From Cryptomeria japonica (taxonomy: Eukaryota > Streptophyta > Pinopsida > Cupressales > Cupressaceae): 64,000 bases of DNA. This document shows positions 1-11,300 of this stretch, piece by piece (the stretch's first letter is position 1; each line of letters begins with the position of its first letter). The position numbers were made by a program, and so were the translations under genes. The DNA lies in the NCBI RefSeq assembly GCF_030272615.1, contig NC_081408.1, positions 619,190,476 through 619,254,475 on the forward strand, in the 5' to 3' direction. Below the pieces are notes generated by a model. The model saw only the letters and a list, made by a program, of their open reading frames with translations, made no database searches and was not told the origin of the DNA.

Positions 1-2554
1 CCTTTGTCATTCAGTTGAGCGACACTCAACTAGTTATGCTTAAGACATTCTACCCAGTAGACATCATCTGCTTCTCTTCTTCTTCATCCTTTTTCTTCTG
101 CTCCTCTTCCTACTGCTTCTTCTCCTCTTCCTTTTTCTTTTCTTCAGCTTTCTGCTTCTTTTCTTCTTCATTCTTCTTCTTCTCCTCTTCCTTCTTCCTC
201 TTCTCCTCTTCATCCTTCTTCTTTTCCTCTTCCTTCTTTCTCTTCTCCTCTTCATCCTTCTTGTTCTCTTGTTCCTTCTTTCTCTTCTCCTCTTCATCCT
301 TCTTCTTCTCCTCTTCCTTCTTTCTCTTCTCCTCTTCATCCTTCTTCTTCTCCTCTTCATCCTTCTTCTTCTTCTCCTAATCCTTCTTCTTCTTCTTCTC
401 CTCTTCCTTTTTCCTCTTCTCCTCTTCTTTTCGCCTCTCTTCATCTTTATCCTCCTTTTTCTTCTCCGCTTCTTTCTTTTTCTTCTCTTCCTCTTGTTTT
501 CTCTTTTCCTCTTCATCTTTCTTCTTTTCCTCTTCCTGTTGCTTCTTTTCCTCTCTTGTCTGCTTCTCCTATTTTGTTCCTTCTGATGGTGTACCCTGAG
601 TAACATTTTTGCCATCTAAGGCATCAACATCAATGGGTTCCATTTGCTCAGTTACTTGTTCTCCTTCACTGTTGTACGCTTCATCCATTTTAGTGATTTT
701 CAGAACTTGCTCATCCTTTTTGTTGGCTTGAAGTTCTTTATAAGTATGTAAAGTAGTAGTCATGAGAAGATGATTGTCTTTTTCAACATCATCAATTCTC
801 CCTTCTAATAACCAGAGTCTTCTCCTTCTAGTGAAGAAGAGTCCTTTGTTCTGGTTAATGACATCAAAAAGCTCAAAATTGGACAAGTCAGGAAATTATT
901 GGGCAAATACTTTCTCCCTTATTTCCTGTTCCTTCTCTATGGAAATGTGCCATTTGTTGTCTAAATATTTATACAGAGAATCTGGTGTCTCAGATCTAAT
1001 TTCTCAAGGCGACCAGTCATTAACACACAAATACTTAATGATTTCCTGTTCAACTTCTTCTTTTTCATCATCATTGAAGTCATCAAAATAATCAATTAAA
1101 TCATTCAGCAATTTTCTTCTAATATTCTTTATGGTTCTTTGACAATGTGTCAAAGGTTTGTAAGAAGAGATATCAATATTTATCGGTACAAATGTTGCCG
1201 GTTCATTCTTTGTCTTTTTCCTTGTCTACCTAGTCTTTTTAGGCTTTTCTTCAGACACTGTTTCTTCTGAGTCTGGTGAATTGTTCTTTGTCTTCCTCTT
1301 CCTTTCAAAGACTTTGGTAGGTGCCACTTCCAGTTTCTTCTTTATCAGTGACCGCTTGGTCACTTTAGGACTAGCTATAGTAACCGGTGCCGATGTTGAA
1401 GGCACTGCCTTTCCTTTCTTTGTTGAGGGTTCTTTGACCGGTGTCACCCTTTCCAGATAGGTGCCAGTTCTCTTTGCCTTCAGATCAAGAGGTGAGGCAA
1501 GTAGGGTAGAGGCATACCCGTCCAACATATCTTACATCACCTCATAGCCCATAGGCTCCACTTCTTCCTGTCTTGGCTCAATGACCTCCATTATGCATTC
1601 ATCCACGTTGATGGTAAAGCAGATGTCCTCTTTGTATTTCTTGACAATGTCACTGGATATTCTCATCCTTAGGCTCATCTTGCTTCTGAACTCATCAAAG
1701 TACTTGTTCAGAACTTTAGGGTAACCGATTCCAATTGCTTGTAGGCTTTCTTTGATATGCTTGGTGACCAGTTGGTCGGCAGACCACTGAATATCTCCAA
1801 CTCCTGGGAAATAACCTTGGAAGTAGAAGAATAACCCTACCAGTAGTTGTCCAAACTTAAATTTCAATGCATTATCCTGTTTGATTGATTTGAGATTCAA
1901 CAAAATTTGTCTTTGCATGCAAGTGCACAGATCAAACGATGCATCTTCCTTGATCATCTTGTAAGTGGTATTTACCACTGCAGTAGATACAAAGTTAATT
2001 CTGCTGGCATGAAACATCCGGTATCCTATCACCATGCATGCATATTTCACCAGGTCATCCTTGATGGAATTGACAGTCATTCCTTGTGAGTCACTCACTG
2101 AACCGGTGAGCTTGGTTATTTCAATCTTGATGACCTTCCTCAGGGCTGGCACTTCACCGACATTGCAGAAACCGATGATGGTATGAATAGTTTCTAGTGT
2201 GATATCATGTGTTTTCTCAAGATAAATCTTGTCACCATGAACTCTACTCAGAATGATTCAGATGTGATCATCTATGAAATCTTCAAGGAAATAGATAGCA
2301 TTGTGATGCTTCTTCTTCTCCAAGATGCTATACTTTGCTTTGATCTTTTTATCCTTCCCACAGAATAGACCTAGCTGAGAATGGATTGCAAGAGACCCTA
2401 GGTCTTCAATTTTACAATCTATCTAATCAGAAATGCCTTCTTCCACTATTACACCAGAAGGTACTTGAGACAGGGCATTGTATTTAGACTTGCGTTGAAT
2501 GAAGTTCATAGAATCAACAGGTGCACTAGAGCTAGCATGTGATGCGGAAGCCAT
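1..2554 (-). pseudogene. E1 ORF2: large protein with charged C-terminal helix
   Basis: One minus-strand frame runs from an ATG at 2554 (MASASHASSS) to the window edge, about 850 codons, interrupted by a few stops, e.g. near 2420, 2265, 1530 and 1226. Residues about 135-330 are its best-preserved part and align with E2 ORF2: IGYRMFHASRINF here against IGYMVTQSNRLNY there, LLNLKSIKQ against MLNLTKIKG, and the tail GYEVM against GYEVD. A basic Ser/Pro/Lys-rich linker follows, then a block DYFDDFNDDEKEEVEQE matching KYYEDFEENEQNELEEA in E2, then a very long Glu/Lys-rich tract. No enzymatic motif is visible. Its position after a CCHC protein suggests a second structural or accessory protein of the element; function unknown. 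Stops mostly lie where the relative has Arg or Gln. Confidence 0.6.
66..585 (-). repeat. Polypyrimidine tract coding a Glu/Lys single-helix-like repeat
   Basis: The plus strand is an almost pure TTC/CTT/TCC tract of about 520 bp. On the minus strand, in frame with ORF2, it encodes repeated blocks of the type EEEKKKDEEEKRKK, roughly 14 residues, about ten times. Alternating runs of Glu and Lys four residues apart are the pattern of stable single alpha helices. The two upstream ORF blocks at 569-886 and this tract are in one frame. The plus-strand Ser/Phe-rich and Leu-rich frames here are shadows. Confidence 0.75.
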
Positions 2555-2996
2555 GATAAAACAAAAAACTCTAGAAATAACTTTCAAAAATCAAGAATTT
2601 AGGGCTTTCTTATTCCACTTCGCCTCACACTTCATCGGTTGCTAAATCACTGCTTTGAGTTCTTCTCTTGACCGTTTGATATTTGCTTCTGAATCTTCTT
2701 CAAGGTTTTGAAATTTCTTTGAATCGCAACACAAATCACTTTTTCTTTGCTCTGCACTTGAAAAACTTCTTCACTCAAAAAATGATAGTGAGAAATGATT
2801 TGAAAATTCTTTTTAAACATATTCCTCACCTACCATAATAAATGCTCCACCATTAGGGCATAAACCCTAATTTGCCTTTTACCTCTTTTGATCTTCTGCT
2901 GACTGACAGGTATCACACACTAGTTAAGGTCTTTTACTGGTGCCAACTAGGGGTTTGAAACATTTCATCATTTTCTCCCCCTAAGCTATTTGTAGC
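2555..2996 (-). other. Spacer between ORF1 and ORF2 of E1
   Basis: This 440-bp AT-rich stretch separates the ORF1 stop from the ORF2 ATG on the minus strand. It contains short Phe/Lys-rich frames only. E2 has a comparable spacer of about 350 bp at 28216-28570. Separate ORFs with a spacer imply an internal start, splicing, or a subgenomic message for ORF2; I see no clear splice or promoter signal. Confidence 0.5.
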
Positions 2997-4278
2997 TTAG
3001 TTTGCCGGTTCTGAAATTTCCACACTAGGTGCAGAAACCGGTTCTTCTTGAATTACTTCTTTTGGCTTCTTCTTCCAAGTTTTCTTCATACCTGCTTGAA
3101 TAGTTTTAACATCAATCTTTCCTTCTGGATTGATTGGTATATCATCCAATATGTTCTTTTTCATCCTGTACAACCTTGTTGTATGACCCGATTTGTTGCA
3201 ATGATAGCAAACCATTCCAGGTGCTTTCCAAGGTCCATTATTCATGTTTTCATTATTCCTTCTGCATGTTGCAGCAGTGTGACCATGACCATGACAAATC
3301 CAACAATTTTCTCTCCATCCAGTTGTCGCTTGATAGCCACCGCTACCTAACTGATGATTATAGGTATTAAACCGGTTGGGATTTTGGTGCACAAAAGGTT
3401 CCAGACCAACTCCTTGAGTCCTCTGAGGATATCTTCCAGTTTTGTTCATAACAGACCTACATTTAGATGCTCTATGCCCAAACTTGTTGCATGCATAACA
3501 ATTACCATTGAATCTATTGGCTCTAGGTACATTGTTTATAAAGTAAGGAAAATTATTATAGGCTTGGCTCCTACATACATTGGAAGTATGTCCTTCTTTA
3601 AGACAGTTAAAGCAAACAGGTTTGAATTTTTGCTTACCTTTACCTTTAAATGTTGGTTCTTTCTTTGATGCTTCAGCATTTCCACCTGAGGTCTCACCTT
3701 CCTCATGACCGGAGTAACCAAGTCCATCAGTATTCTTGACAGGTTTGGCTGATTCAAGCTTTTTCTCTAGCTTAACAGTACACTTGTTGAACTTAGCAAG
3801 TATTCCCTTTGACTCAGATAGTTCTTTGGAAATAGCAGCATTTGTTTCCATCAAGTTTGCATTCTCAGAGATGGCTATGTTCAGTTCTCCTTGCATGTCT
3901 TCCTTTTCCACTTTGCTCACATGGAGTTGAGTGGTTAGGGCACTGATTTCTAGTTTTAACTTGGAGATCTCATGATCTCTGTCTTTTACAAGATCTTCAA
4001 CTTTCTTCCGGTTCTCAAGCTCTTGACACATTCGAATAGTCAGTCCTTCCAACTCCTTTCTTAGGTTGGAATTGGTATTTATTCAACTTTTCTACTTCTT
4101 GAATTAGGGCTTCCATGTCCACTTCATCAGAGGAACTATTTTCAGATAGCTCCATCAGTTTTTCAGCATGTTCTCTCCTTTTTACCTGAGAGGCCTTATA
4201 TTTGACCATAAGTTCATCATAGGCTTGCTCAGACTGAGTGAGCCGATGAGTAAGTTCCCTCACAGTGTATTCCCCCAT
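2997..4278 (-). pseudogene. E1 ORF1: coiled-coil protein with four CCHC zinc knuckles (gag-like)
   Basis: The ATG at 4278 lies 35 bases after the PBS. The first 85 codons (about 4278-4025) are a Glu/Lys-rich coiled coil; a frameshift near 4040-4060 leads into the main frame at 4052-2997. That frame continues the coiled coil with regular Leu/Ile heptads, then the motif KNTDGLGYSG, known from plant copia-type CCHC proteins. Four knuckles follow: CFNCLKEGHTSNVC, CYACNKFGHRASKC, CWICHGHGHTAATC and CYHCNKSGHTTRLY, the last having lost its final Cys. A basic tail (KKTWKKKPKE) ends it. Known gag-type knuckles bind element RNA during particle assembly, so a nucleocapsid-like role is the natural inference. 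No UBN2 or capsid domain is recognisable. E2 ORF1 has the same plan. Confidence 0.8.
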
Positions 4279-4312
4279 ATCTCTTTCCAAGTGGTTGAAC
4301 TTATAGAAATGT

Positions 4313-4328
4313 TGGCTCTGATACCAAT
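4313..4328 (-). promoter_or_regulatory. Primer binding site, initiator-Met tRNA type (E1)
   Basis: The minus strand reads ATTGGTATCAGAGCCA directly after the LTR end. TGGTATCAGAGC is the well-known plant copia primer site complementary to the 3' end of initiator Met tRNA. It fixes the orientation of E1 and the LTR edge at 4329. Confidence 0.9.
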
Positions 4329-5414
4329 TGATGAATACTAAGAGTGGGGGTTAATTAGTATACAAAAAATTACTGTACTTAACACTTTAATAGTCTAGCA
4401 GTAAACCGATAAAATAGTTTAACAAACAAACTGGTTAACACAAATGCAAACCAAATACCAAATAAGACATTCACCCATAGGAGCAATAACACCATAACAC
4501 AAGATATTTGATGTGGAAACCCAAATGGGAAAAAACTACGGTGAGATGAAACTCACAAGTAACTATCTACAGAATAGGAACCAGACCGGTTAAAGTCAGA
4601 TCGGTTAAGGTCATACAATGTTCTTTACCAGAACAGATCCTGTTAGGAATCTCAATCTCTATTAGGAGATAAGTCTGATTAAAGACTACCTTGCTAGAGG
4701 ATTTTAGATCCACAGATGTGAATCACCTTGTTAGAGGATTTTACAAAAGGCTTTTTGGGCCTACCCGGTTAAGGGTTTCAGACTTGTCGAAGATGTGAGT
4801 AATGAACAAGTGAGTGATCTAGCAAATAGCACATATTGCTTGGTTAGATCCTTGATAGCTCATTCCTAATGCATTCCAGCATTACTTCAGTCTTCAACAC
4901 ATTCACACTCTCAAAAACTCATAAACCACCTTAAACCCTCGCAACAACAACCTAAAACCCTAGACATGATGTCCTTATAAAGGAATCTGATTTCATGTCG
5001 GTCGAATAGGATTATAATACATTTTCCTAGGTTCAATGCATCTGGACACTTTTGGTAACATGACACAAATGCATCGCCAAACAATCGGTGGATGGTAACT
5101 CATCACAAAATGTCGGTTGGTAACTCGTCACAGAGTATTACCAGTTCAAACAATATACTAGTTTAAGAAAAATACCGGTTGCCGATTTGACAAAATGAAG
5201 ACTGGGAATATGAGTTGTGCCACTTCGTTCCTTCGTACCGCTTGAGATCGGTAAACACTTTTTGCAAAACACCGATAGTCTAAAGACTATAATACATGAT
5301 ACCGGTTGGAGAAAATACCAGTTGAGCTTTAACTCATACAAACAAAAAGTGATCTCAAGGCAAGTGTGTGTCCATCAATGACAATCACAACATAAATCAT
5401 CAAAATTTCCAACA
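4329..5414 (-). mobile_element. E1 5' LTR (copia-type)
   Basis: On the minus strand the LTR starts TGTTGGAAATTTTG at 5414 and ends TATTCATCA at 4329, next to the PBS, giving 1086 bp with TG...CA ends. It is rich in short ACCGGTT/CCGGTT words. Around 4490-4550 it carries a block (caccataacac, tggaaaccca, gggaaaaaac) that recurs in the E2 LTRs near 24090-24150 and 29940-30000 and in the nested LTR near 30180-30230, so these LTRs are related. TSS and polyadenylation signals were not located with confidence. Confidence 0.8.
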
Positions 5415-6698
5415 ATTTATGCCTTGACCAATTTGGATTCTCCATTATATGGACCGATATACGATTATCTTAAGAACATCCTACCCATTGACCTATCCCG
5501 AAACCAAAAACGTAACTTTATCCGGCAAGCCGCCTGTTATACCCTTACTGCTGATACTTTGTACCGTCAAGGTCTAGATGGTACACTTCTTCGTTGCCTT
5601 GATCGTAATGAATCTACCTCTGCTTTACATGAGCTTCACGGAGGTATTTGTGGCACACATTCAAGTGAGACTACTCTTGCTAAAAAGCTTCTGAGAATGG
5701 GATATTACTGGCTGACAATGGAAAAAGACTCTTATCACTTTGCCAAGAAGTGTCCTAAATGCCAGATCCGTGGCAGTCTTATACATGCACCAGCATAGGA
5801 ACTGCAACCATTCACGATATCTTGGCCTTTTTGTCAGTGGGGACTGGACTTGGTCGGCAAAATTCATCCTTCATCTTCAAATGGACACAAGTTCATTCTA
5901 ACTACAACAGAATACTTTACCAAGTGGATAGAAGCAGTCCCCATGACCACAGTGACTAGGAAACAAATTGCCTTTTTTATCCTTAATTATCTGATCTGCA
6001 GATATGGTGTTCTGAGTTCCATCATCACAGATAATGGACGACCTTTCAAAAACCAAGGTATGCAAGAACTATGTGAAAAATTCAAAATACAACATCATTT
6101 CTCTACACCTTACTACCCATAGGGGAATGGTCAAGCAGAAGCATCCAATAAGACAATATTGAAAATCCTAAAGAAAACAATGAATGATGCAGGCAAATAT
6201 TGGCATGTACAACTCAATCCAACACTTTGGGCATACAGAACTAGCATCCGGACACCTACAGGAGCTACACCATATTCATTAGTATATGGATCAGAAGCTA
6301 TTTTACCCTTGGAGGTAGAAATTCCATCTCTCAGAGTCTCTCTGAAAGGCTTAATCCCAGATGAAGAGTATCGAGTTAACCGACTACAAGAACTTGAACT
6401 GCTAGATGAAAGACGCCAGCGTGCCTACACTCATCTCAAATCATATCAACAACGCATGTGCAGAAGCTACAATCACAAGGTCATTCCTTGAATTTTTTAA
6501 GTTGGTGACTTGGTACTCAAAGAAAATCTTAAAAATTAGCAAGATCGGGAAAAGAAAGGAAAATTTGAACCTAACTGGTTAGGTCCCTATGTCATCATAT
6601 CAGCCTATGGATTAGGTGCTTATCAGCTGACAACTTTAAAAGGAGATGTGCTCGATGAACCAACTAACAACATCCATCTGAAGAAATACTGCACTTGA
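5415..6698 (+). pseudogene. Ty3/gypsy integrase (pol C-terminus), decayed
   Basis: The frame contains, in order: an HHCC zinc-binding region (LHELHGGICGTHSS, then GYYW and KKCPKCQ, about 5625-5765); the RNase H-fold core with the first Asp in WGLDLVGKIH, the second in ITDNGRPFKN and the Glu in GNGQAEASNKTI; and a C-terminal segment ending GPYVIISAYGLGAYQL with a stop at 6698. All three catalytic residues (DDE) remain. Breaks: a stop and frame change near 5798-5850, a stop just before GNGQAEA where the family has Gln (CAG to TAG), two stops in the PxxFxVGDLVL motif near 6488-6500, and one near 6538. No chromodomain is seen. Reverse transcriptase and RNase H are absent because E1 interrupts the element immediately upstream. 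Confidence 0.9.
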
Positions 6699-7701
6699 GT
6701 AGTCTAAATGCACGGAAAAGTCAAAAAAAAAAAAAAGTCAAAAAAAAAAAAATCAAAAAATCAAGAAAAAGCAAATAAAAAGGTACAATAAAAGCAACTA
6801 GTGAAAACCTGGCAACGTGCACTATTGTGAGAGGGAAACTCCTCTATCTATATCCATATCATTATATCCATAGCAAAGCACTATCAGCCTCCACTCGACA
6901 TTTTATCACAAATATCCATTCAGGACATACTTAGCATAGTCACTATCCTGATTTATCCGTATATCCTTTCACCACAGCTCACCATGCCTTGGTAATCACT
7001 GCACATATCCCCATTGAGAGGTACACTTAGGTAGGGGAAATACTCGTCAAAACTAGTTGTAAACTTAGAACATCATATCCAGCAAACAAAATTCACACAA
7101 TCGCAAAACATTGATCGCTTAACAAGATTCACAAAATACTATGGATGATTTTCTGAAGTATCAAATGTTGCATCTTGCATAAAGTTTTGACTATTTTGCA
7201 CTTGAAATTTTTGAATTATTGGATCTTCGTAAATTTTCTCCACAATGCTTCAAAGCTAGAGACCATCACGAGACTCCAATATTTTCTTAGTTTTCTATCT
7301 GTGAGGCGATCATTTGTACTGTGTAAATACGTGTCTTGAGATGTGATTCACAGCATATCATTGAGGACATGAATCCACTTTACGCATACAAATGATTTAA
7401 TCTTGTTTGTTTATATGCAATCTACACTCAGGTCATCTTGGTTCTATTATACCTTGATTCTTGTGCTATCTTGCAAAATAAAAAATCATGTAAATTTTTC
7501 TTAGGTCATTATTGTTGAATTATACCATTATGCTTGTATAAATTTTCAACATATCCCAAAACAAATCAATGCTCAATGATGATACATATAAAGAAACCAA
7601 ACAACATGTGGCTATATCGGGATGACAAATGCAGAATGAAGATGCTCAAAAACAATTAGTTACATATCATTTTACAATTAGTTGCATATCATACGTCTCA
7701 T
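6699..7701 (+). other. Non-coding region after integrase
   Basis: About 1 kb with no credible reading frame. It starts with A-rich runs at 6720-6780 (aaaaaaaaaaaa tracts broken by gtc), then ordinary AT-rich sequence. Long spacers between pol and the antisense ORF are common in the large gypsy elements. The last part (7650-7701) begins to resemble the 37-bp repeats that follow. Confidence 0.5.
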
Positions 7702-7849
7702 AGCATATCATACATCTCATTTTCAAGATACATCTCGTAGCATATCATACATCTCATTTTCAAGATACATCTCATAGCATATCATGCATCTCATTTTCAA
7801 GATACATCTCATAGCATATCATACATCTCATTTTCAAGATACATCTCAC
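7702..7849 (+). repeat. 37-bp tandem repeat, four copies
   Basis: The start word agcatatca recurs at 7702, 7739, 7776 and 7813, exactly 37 bp apart, with one to three mismatches per unit (unit contains catctcattttcaagatac). Degenerate partial copies flank it on both sides. It lies about 240 bp beyond the 3' end of the antisense PMD gene. The other gypsy element has an unrelated 21-bp array at the equivalent place (63252-63421). Confidence 0.9.
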
Positions 7850-10184
7850 AACATCATGCATTTTACATCATATTCATTAAATATCACATCACATGCATCT
7901 ATCTAAACATTTGCATCATCATAGAATAAACCAAAGCATATGGAAAGCATAATCCATAACACATCACATGAGGATCAAAGAAAATGGTGTCATATATATA
8001 TCTTGACCAATGATCAATATACAAAATATGTCATGTCTATGCCAAATGAAAAATAATGATCAAAATACAATAGAGACGGTGTCTCTCAGGTATGACTATC
8101 TCTTGAGGGAGACGGTCTTGCTGCAGATGTCCCAGCACCTAGATCTCCAAGTGGATCATGTCTACAAGGCCCTGTCACGCCTCTTCTCTCCGTCCTCAAC
8201 CTAGTCTCTCGGGATCGACTGGATCTCAACTGTATGAAACTCTGCACTCGACACTCCCTGGGCACTGCATTCTCATAGTGTCTCCAATAATACTCTACCA
8301 CCTTGGCCCTCAAACCCAACCCTCTCAAGGTGTCTCTCATCGGGCCACCTGCTGCCGCTCTCTCCAAAACCTCTTCTCGAGCCTCAACTTGACCCAACTG
8401 CTCCAAAGTAGTATCCGCTTTGTAGTCAACTGTGTAATCTAATACTGTTGTGCCAACATCTGTGTCTGCAAATGCTACACTGACAACTACAGTGATCTAA
8501 TCTATGCATCCTCCACGTGTAGGAATCTGCATCTACAGGGGTACCCCCTATCCCTCTACCTATCCTCGGTGCTGGTGGAGGCAACACATCTGACCTCCTC
8601 TTCTGGGCCGATCGCTGCACATCCTCATACCCTCCCACCGCCGCTATCACCTCCTCAACCTGCTCCTCCTCTCTAGCTCTGATCACCAAACCCCCTCTCC
8701 CTCTATCCACTGCCACCTGCCGCATAGCTCTCTCTGCTCGTATCACCCTCCCACCACCATCTCCACCCCTATCTCCTCTCCTCCTCAACTCCAATCTCCC
8801 TCTAACTCCTCATCGACCTCTACCACCTCCTCTACCATCTCCTCCATCCCCTCCTCCACCATCACCACCTCCCTCATCTACCTTCTCATCGTCATCAAAT
8901 GCTAGAATCATCTCAGCTGGATCAGATATCCTGGCCACTACCCGTGCTATGAAGAGTGTTGAAAACTTGTCAGTCATCCCTGCATCCATGATCCCAGGGG
9001 CATAATCCCAAATCTGTCCAGCTAAGTGGAAGAACTCCTCTATTGCCACCGCACTGTCAATCATAGGCCCCCAATCTAGGATATCTTGTCCCCGTCGAGC
9101 ATATAAGCATGCTCCTTGTGGTATCCCCTATTGTCAACCATACTGCCGCAGCACCCAGCTATGAAAAAACCTCTCTATGACAAAGGGTGTCCACCCTATC
9201 AGATACCTAGACATGAACACATGAGGCATCTCCATCCCGTCCTCAGCCCATACCTCACACCCTATATATGGTCACCAGACGACCGTATCAATATCATCCA
9301 ACACGCTCCTCCAATGCTCTAGTTTTCCCAGCTTACGCTGGACAACTATCCCTCTGTATCCATATGCGTACGCACATCCAATAGGCCTATCTTTATCTGC
9401 CAGTGGCCTAGCTGCGGGGATATGCTCCCACGCCCATACCTGAAGTAGTGTCACACCAGCTGATAAACTATCATAACCCAAGTACACTACCTCATGCAAA
9501 TCCCTGTATAAATAGGCCAGCATAGCCGACCCCCATGGAAATTGATGACCCTGTGTCACCATATCCTCCACTACCAATCCCCATCCCACTGACAGCCCCT
9601 TCAACCTATGGTCAGGACATAGAAACCCCCCTATAAAGCCTGCTAGAATTGATGGTAGAGGAGTGTAATACAAATCCAAAAACTCCTGCCAAGGGATCTC
9701 ATACCCACAAACAGTGTCATCTTGAAAAATCTGGCGAAGTGCCTTAGTCCCACCCTCCTCCGTTTGCTCGTAGGGTAGCAATGCACCTACTACATGAATC
9801 CACAAAATCCAGTAGCAATCCTCAGGCATCACTGTAATCTTGTTTGTCATGAAATGAAAGGTGTTCATATCGCTATGCCACCTCTCTGCCAACGCTATCA
9901 ATAAACCCCAATTTACGATAAACCAAAGCATCTCTAACAAAGAGGTCAGACCACATCTATCAATAATGTCTCTGTCTCCCTGTGTCAATCGTGGTATCAA
10001 TGACCACAATCTCGGAAATCGCTCACGCGAATATACTACTCCAAGACGCTCTTGTCAAAAACAACACAAGTCCAATATCAATTCCCTCATTAATACATGG
10101 ATATCAAAATCAGATTCATCTCAAAAACTTGAAAACTTTGAACAAATCTAAAATCAAGTTTCACATCATATCAATCCATCAAAT

Positions 10185-10345
10185 CATATCAACTTGTAAC
10201 ACAACTCAAGTTTCACAAACATATCAACTTGTAACACAACTCAAGTTTCACAATCATATCAACTTGTAAAACAACTCAAGTTCCATATCAACTTGTAAAA
10301 CAACTCAAGTTCCATATCAGCTTGTAACACAACTCAAGCTCCATA
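10185..10345 (+). repeat. 35/29-bp tandem repeat in the PMD intron
   Basis: The word catatcaacttgta recurs at 10185, 10220 and 10255 (35 bp apart) and then at 10284, 10313 and, degenerate, 10342 (29 bp apart). The shorter unit lacks the six bases tcacaa/t at its end. Scattered related words (caagttccacatcatatc) continue to about 10450. It lies inside the proposed intron of PMD copy 1. Confidence 0.85.
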
Positions 10346-10619
10346 ATTCATATCAAACACATTCATATCCAAAACTTGAAAACTTTGAACAAATTTAAAT
10401 CAAGTTCCACATCATATCAAAATCACATCCAATCTATATCAACTTGAAACATCGCAAATCAAATCAAGTTATCTTAGAACTCATATTGGATACACTTATC
10501 ACATCAATAACAACAGACATGAAGACTAGCAAAAATACACTTATCCCAGCAGACCTGACATCAACCTACAAACTTTTCTCATTCACAAATCCCACTTTAC
10601 CAAAAAAAAATTTCCTATA

Positions 10620-11065
10620 TGTGCTAAATCATCTTGTCTAAGTGCTAAACTATTTCTCATGCGCTAACCTATTTTCTATACGCCCCACTCGATCAACCCT
10701 ATGCACTAGAAAAACCCTACGCGCTACCCTTTTCTTCGAATGCACCCTCTAAACTACCCTATGTGCTACAAAAACCATATGTGCTATTCTATCCCCTCCA
10801 CGTGCTACACACTTAACCCTATGCACTAGGTCACACCTATGTGCTATCTTGACCTACCCATGCGACCCCCTACAAGCCTTATGCGCTAGGTTTACTCTAT
10901 GCGCTACCCGTTTTACCCTTTGCGCTACCCTGGGCACCTGGTGCGCTAACCTAATCTGACGCGCTACCCTAACCTAACAATGCGCTAGCCTTAAATTTTT
11001 GGATGCTACCCTATTCAATAAACCCTACACGCTACGAAATTTTTTGTATGCGCTACCCTTTCGAC
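10620..11065 (+). repeat. Degenerate GCGCTA motif array
   Basis: Roughly twenty copies of atgcgctacc and close variants (tgtgctac, tgcactag, acgcgcta) occur in 445 bp, mostly 15-25 bp apart with unrelated spacers. On the minus strand the core reads TAGCGCAT. It is not a head-to-tail tandem repeat: only the core is conserved. It lies in the PMD copy 1 intron. Comparable arrays are at 13150-13440, 17110-17420 and 60838-61060. Confidence 0.8.
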
Positions 11066-11300
11066 CCGACAATCTTAAACGTAAAAATCCGCATGAAAAA
11101 TTCAAAAAATTACCAAAAATGACAAAATCAAAAATAAAAAAGGTTGACTTATCGGTGGTCCATATGCAGCGGGCCTCCGATACCTCCGCATGCGCTCGAA
11201 TCGATGAGTAGAATACAAAATTGACATGTTGACTTCTCTCCAAATGTCACTATCTCCAAAGTCAACAAGCACAAATGAGACAAAAAGGAATTACTTTTTC

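Larger units (their letters stand above)
1..5414 (-). mobile_element. E1: copia-type non-autonomous LTR element, 3' part outside window
   Basis: Read on the minus strand this block runs LTR (5414 to 4329), Met-type primer binding site (4328-4313), zinc-knuckle ORF1 (4278-2997) and ORF2 (2554 to beyond base 1). The order and protein content match the complete element E2 at 23942-31689. No reverse transcriptase, integrase or protease is visible in the 4.3 kb of internal sequence present. The right LTR edge abuts gypsy integrase sequence at 5415, so E1 appears to have jumped into the pol region of an older plus-strand gypsy element. The left LTR and target-site duplication lie outside the window, so completeness and the true insertion site cannot be checked here. 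Confidence 0.75.
8086..11227 (-). pseudogene. Antisense plant mobile domain (PMD) gene, copy 1
   Basis: Proposed exon 1 starts at ATG 11227 (MSILYSTHRFERMRRYRRPA); exon 2 starts at 10050 after an acceptor AG at 10051-10052. Exon 2 carries the PMD core: LIALAERWHSDMNTFHF, a VTPEDxxWIL-like motif, WGSAMLAYLYRDL and GVTLLQVWAWEHI, the signatures of the aminotransferase-like plant mobile domain of MAIN/MAIL1 and of transposon-borne relatives. Downstream are RYLIGWTPFVIERFFHSWVL, an acidic/Gly-rich linker (GGGDGGGGDGGDG, about 8830-8880), an Arg-rich stretch and a C-terminal motif YYWRHYENAVP ending at 8086. Stops occur near 9272, 9150, 8810 and 8426, with a frameshift near 8410. Transcription would oppose the host element. 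Cellular MAIN/MAIL1 act in the nucleus in gene expression and transposon silencing; the role of the element-borne protein is unknown. Confidence 0.8.

Noticed and set aside
15-586. Plus-strand Ser/Phe-rich and Leu-rich frames
   Set aside because: They are mirror readings of the minus-strand Glu/Lys coding tract; low-complexity pyrimidine DNA is open in all frames.
64-615. Minus-strand Arg/Lys/Met-rich 183-codon frame
   Set aside because: It is out of frame with the upstream ORF2; the Glu/Lys frame continues ORF2 and is preferred.
7702-7849. Regular repeats as a CRISPR-like array
   Set aside because: Units are directly contiguous with no unique spacers, and the sequence is clearly plant nuclear DNA.
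9116-9322. Plus-strand frame antisense to PMD copy 1
   Set aside because: It is the shadow of the PMD exon; the PMD signatures are on the minus strand.
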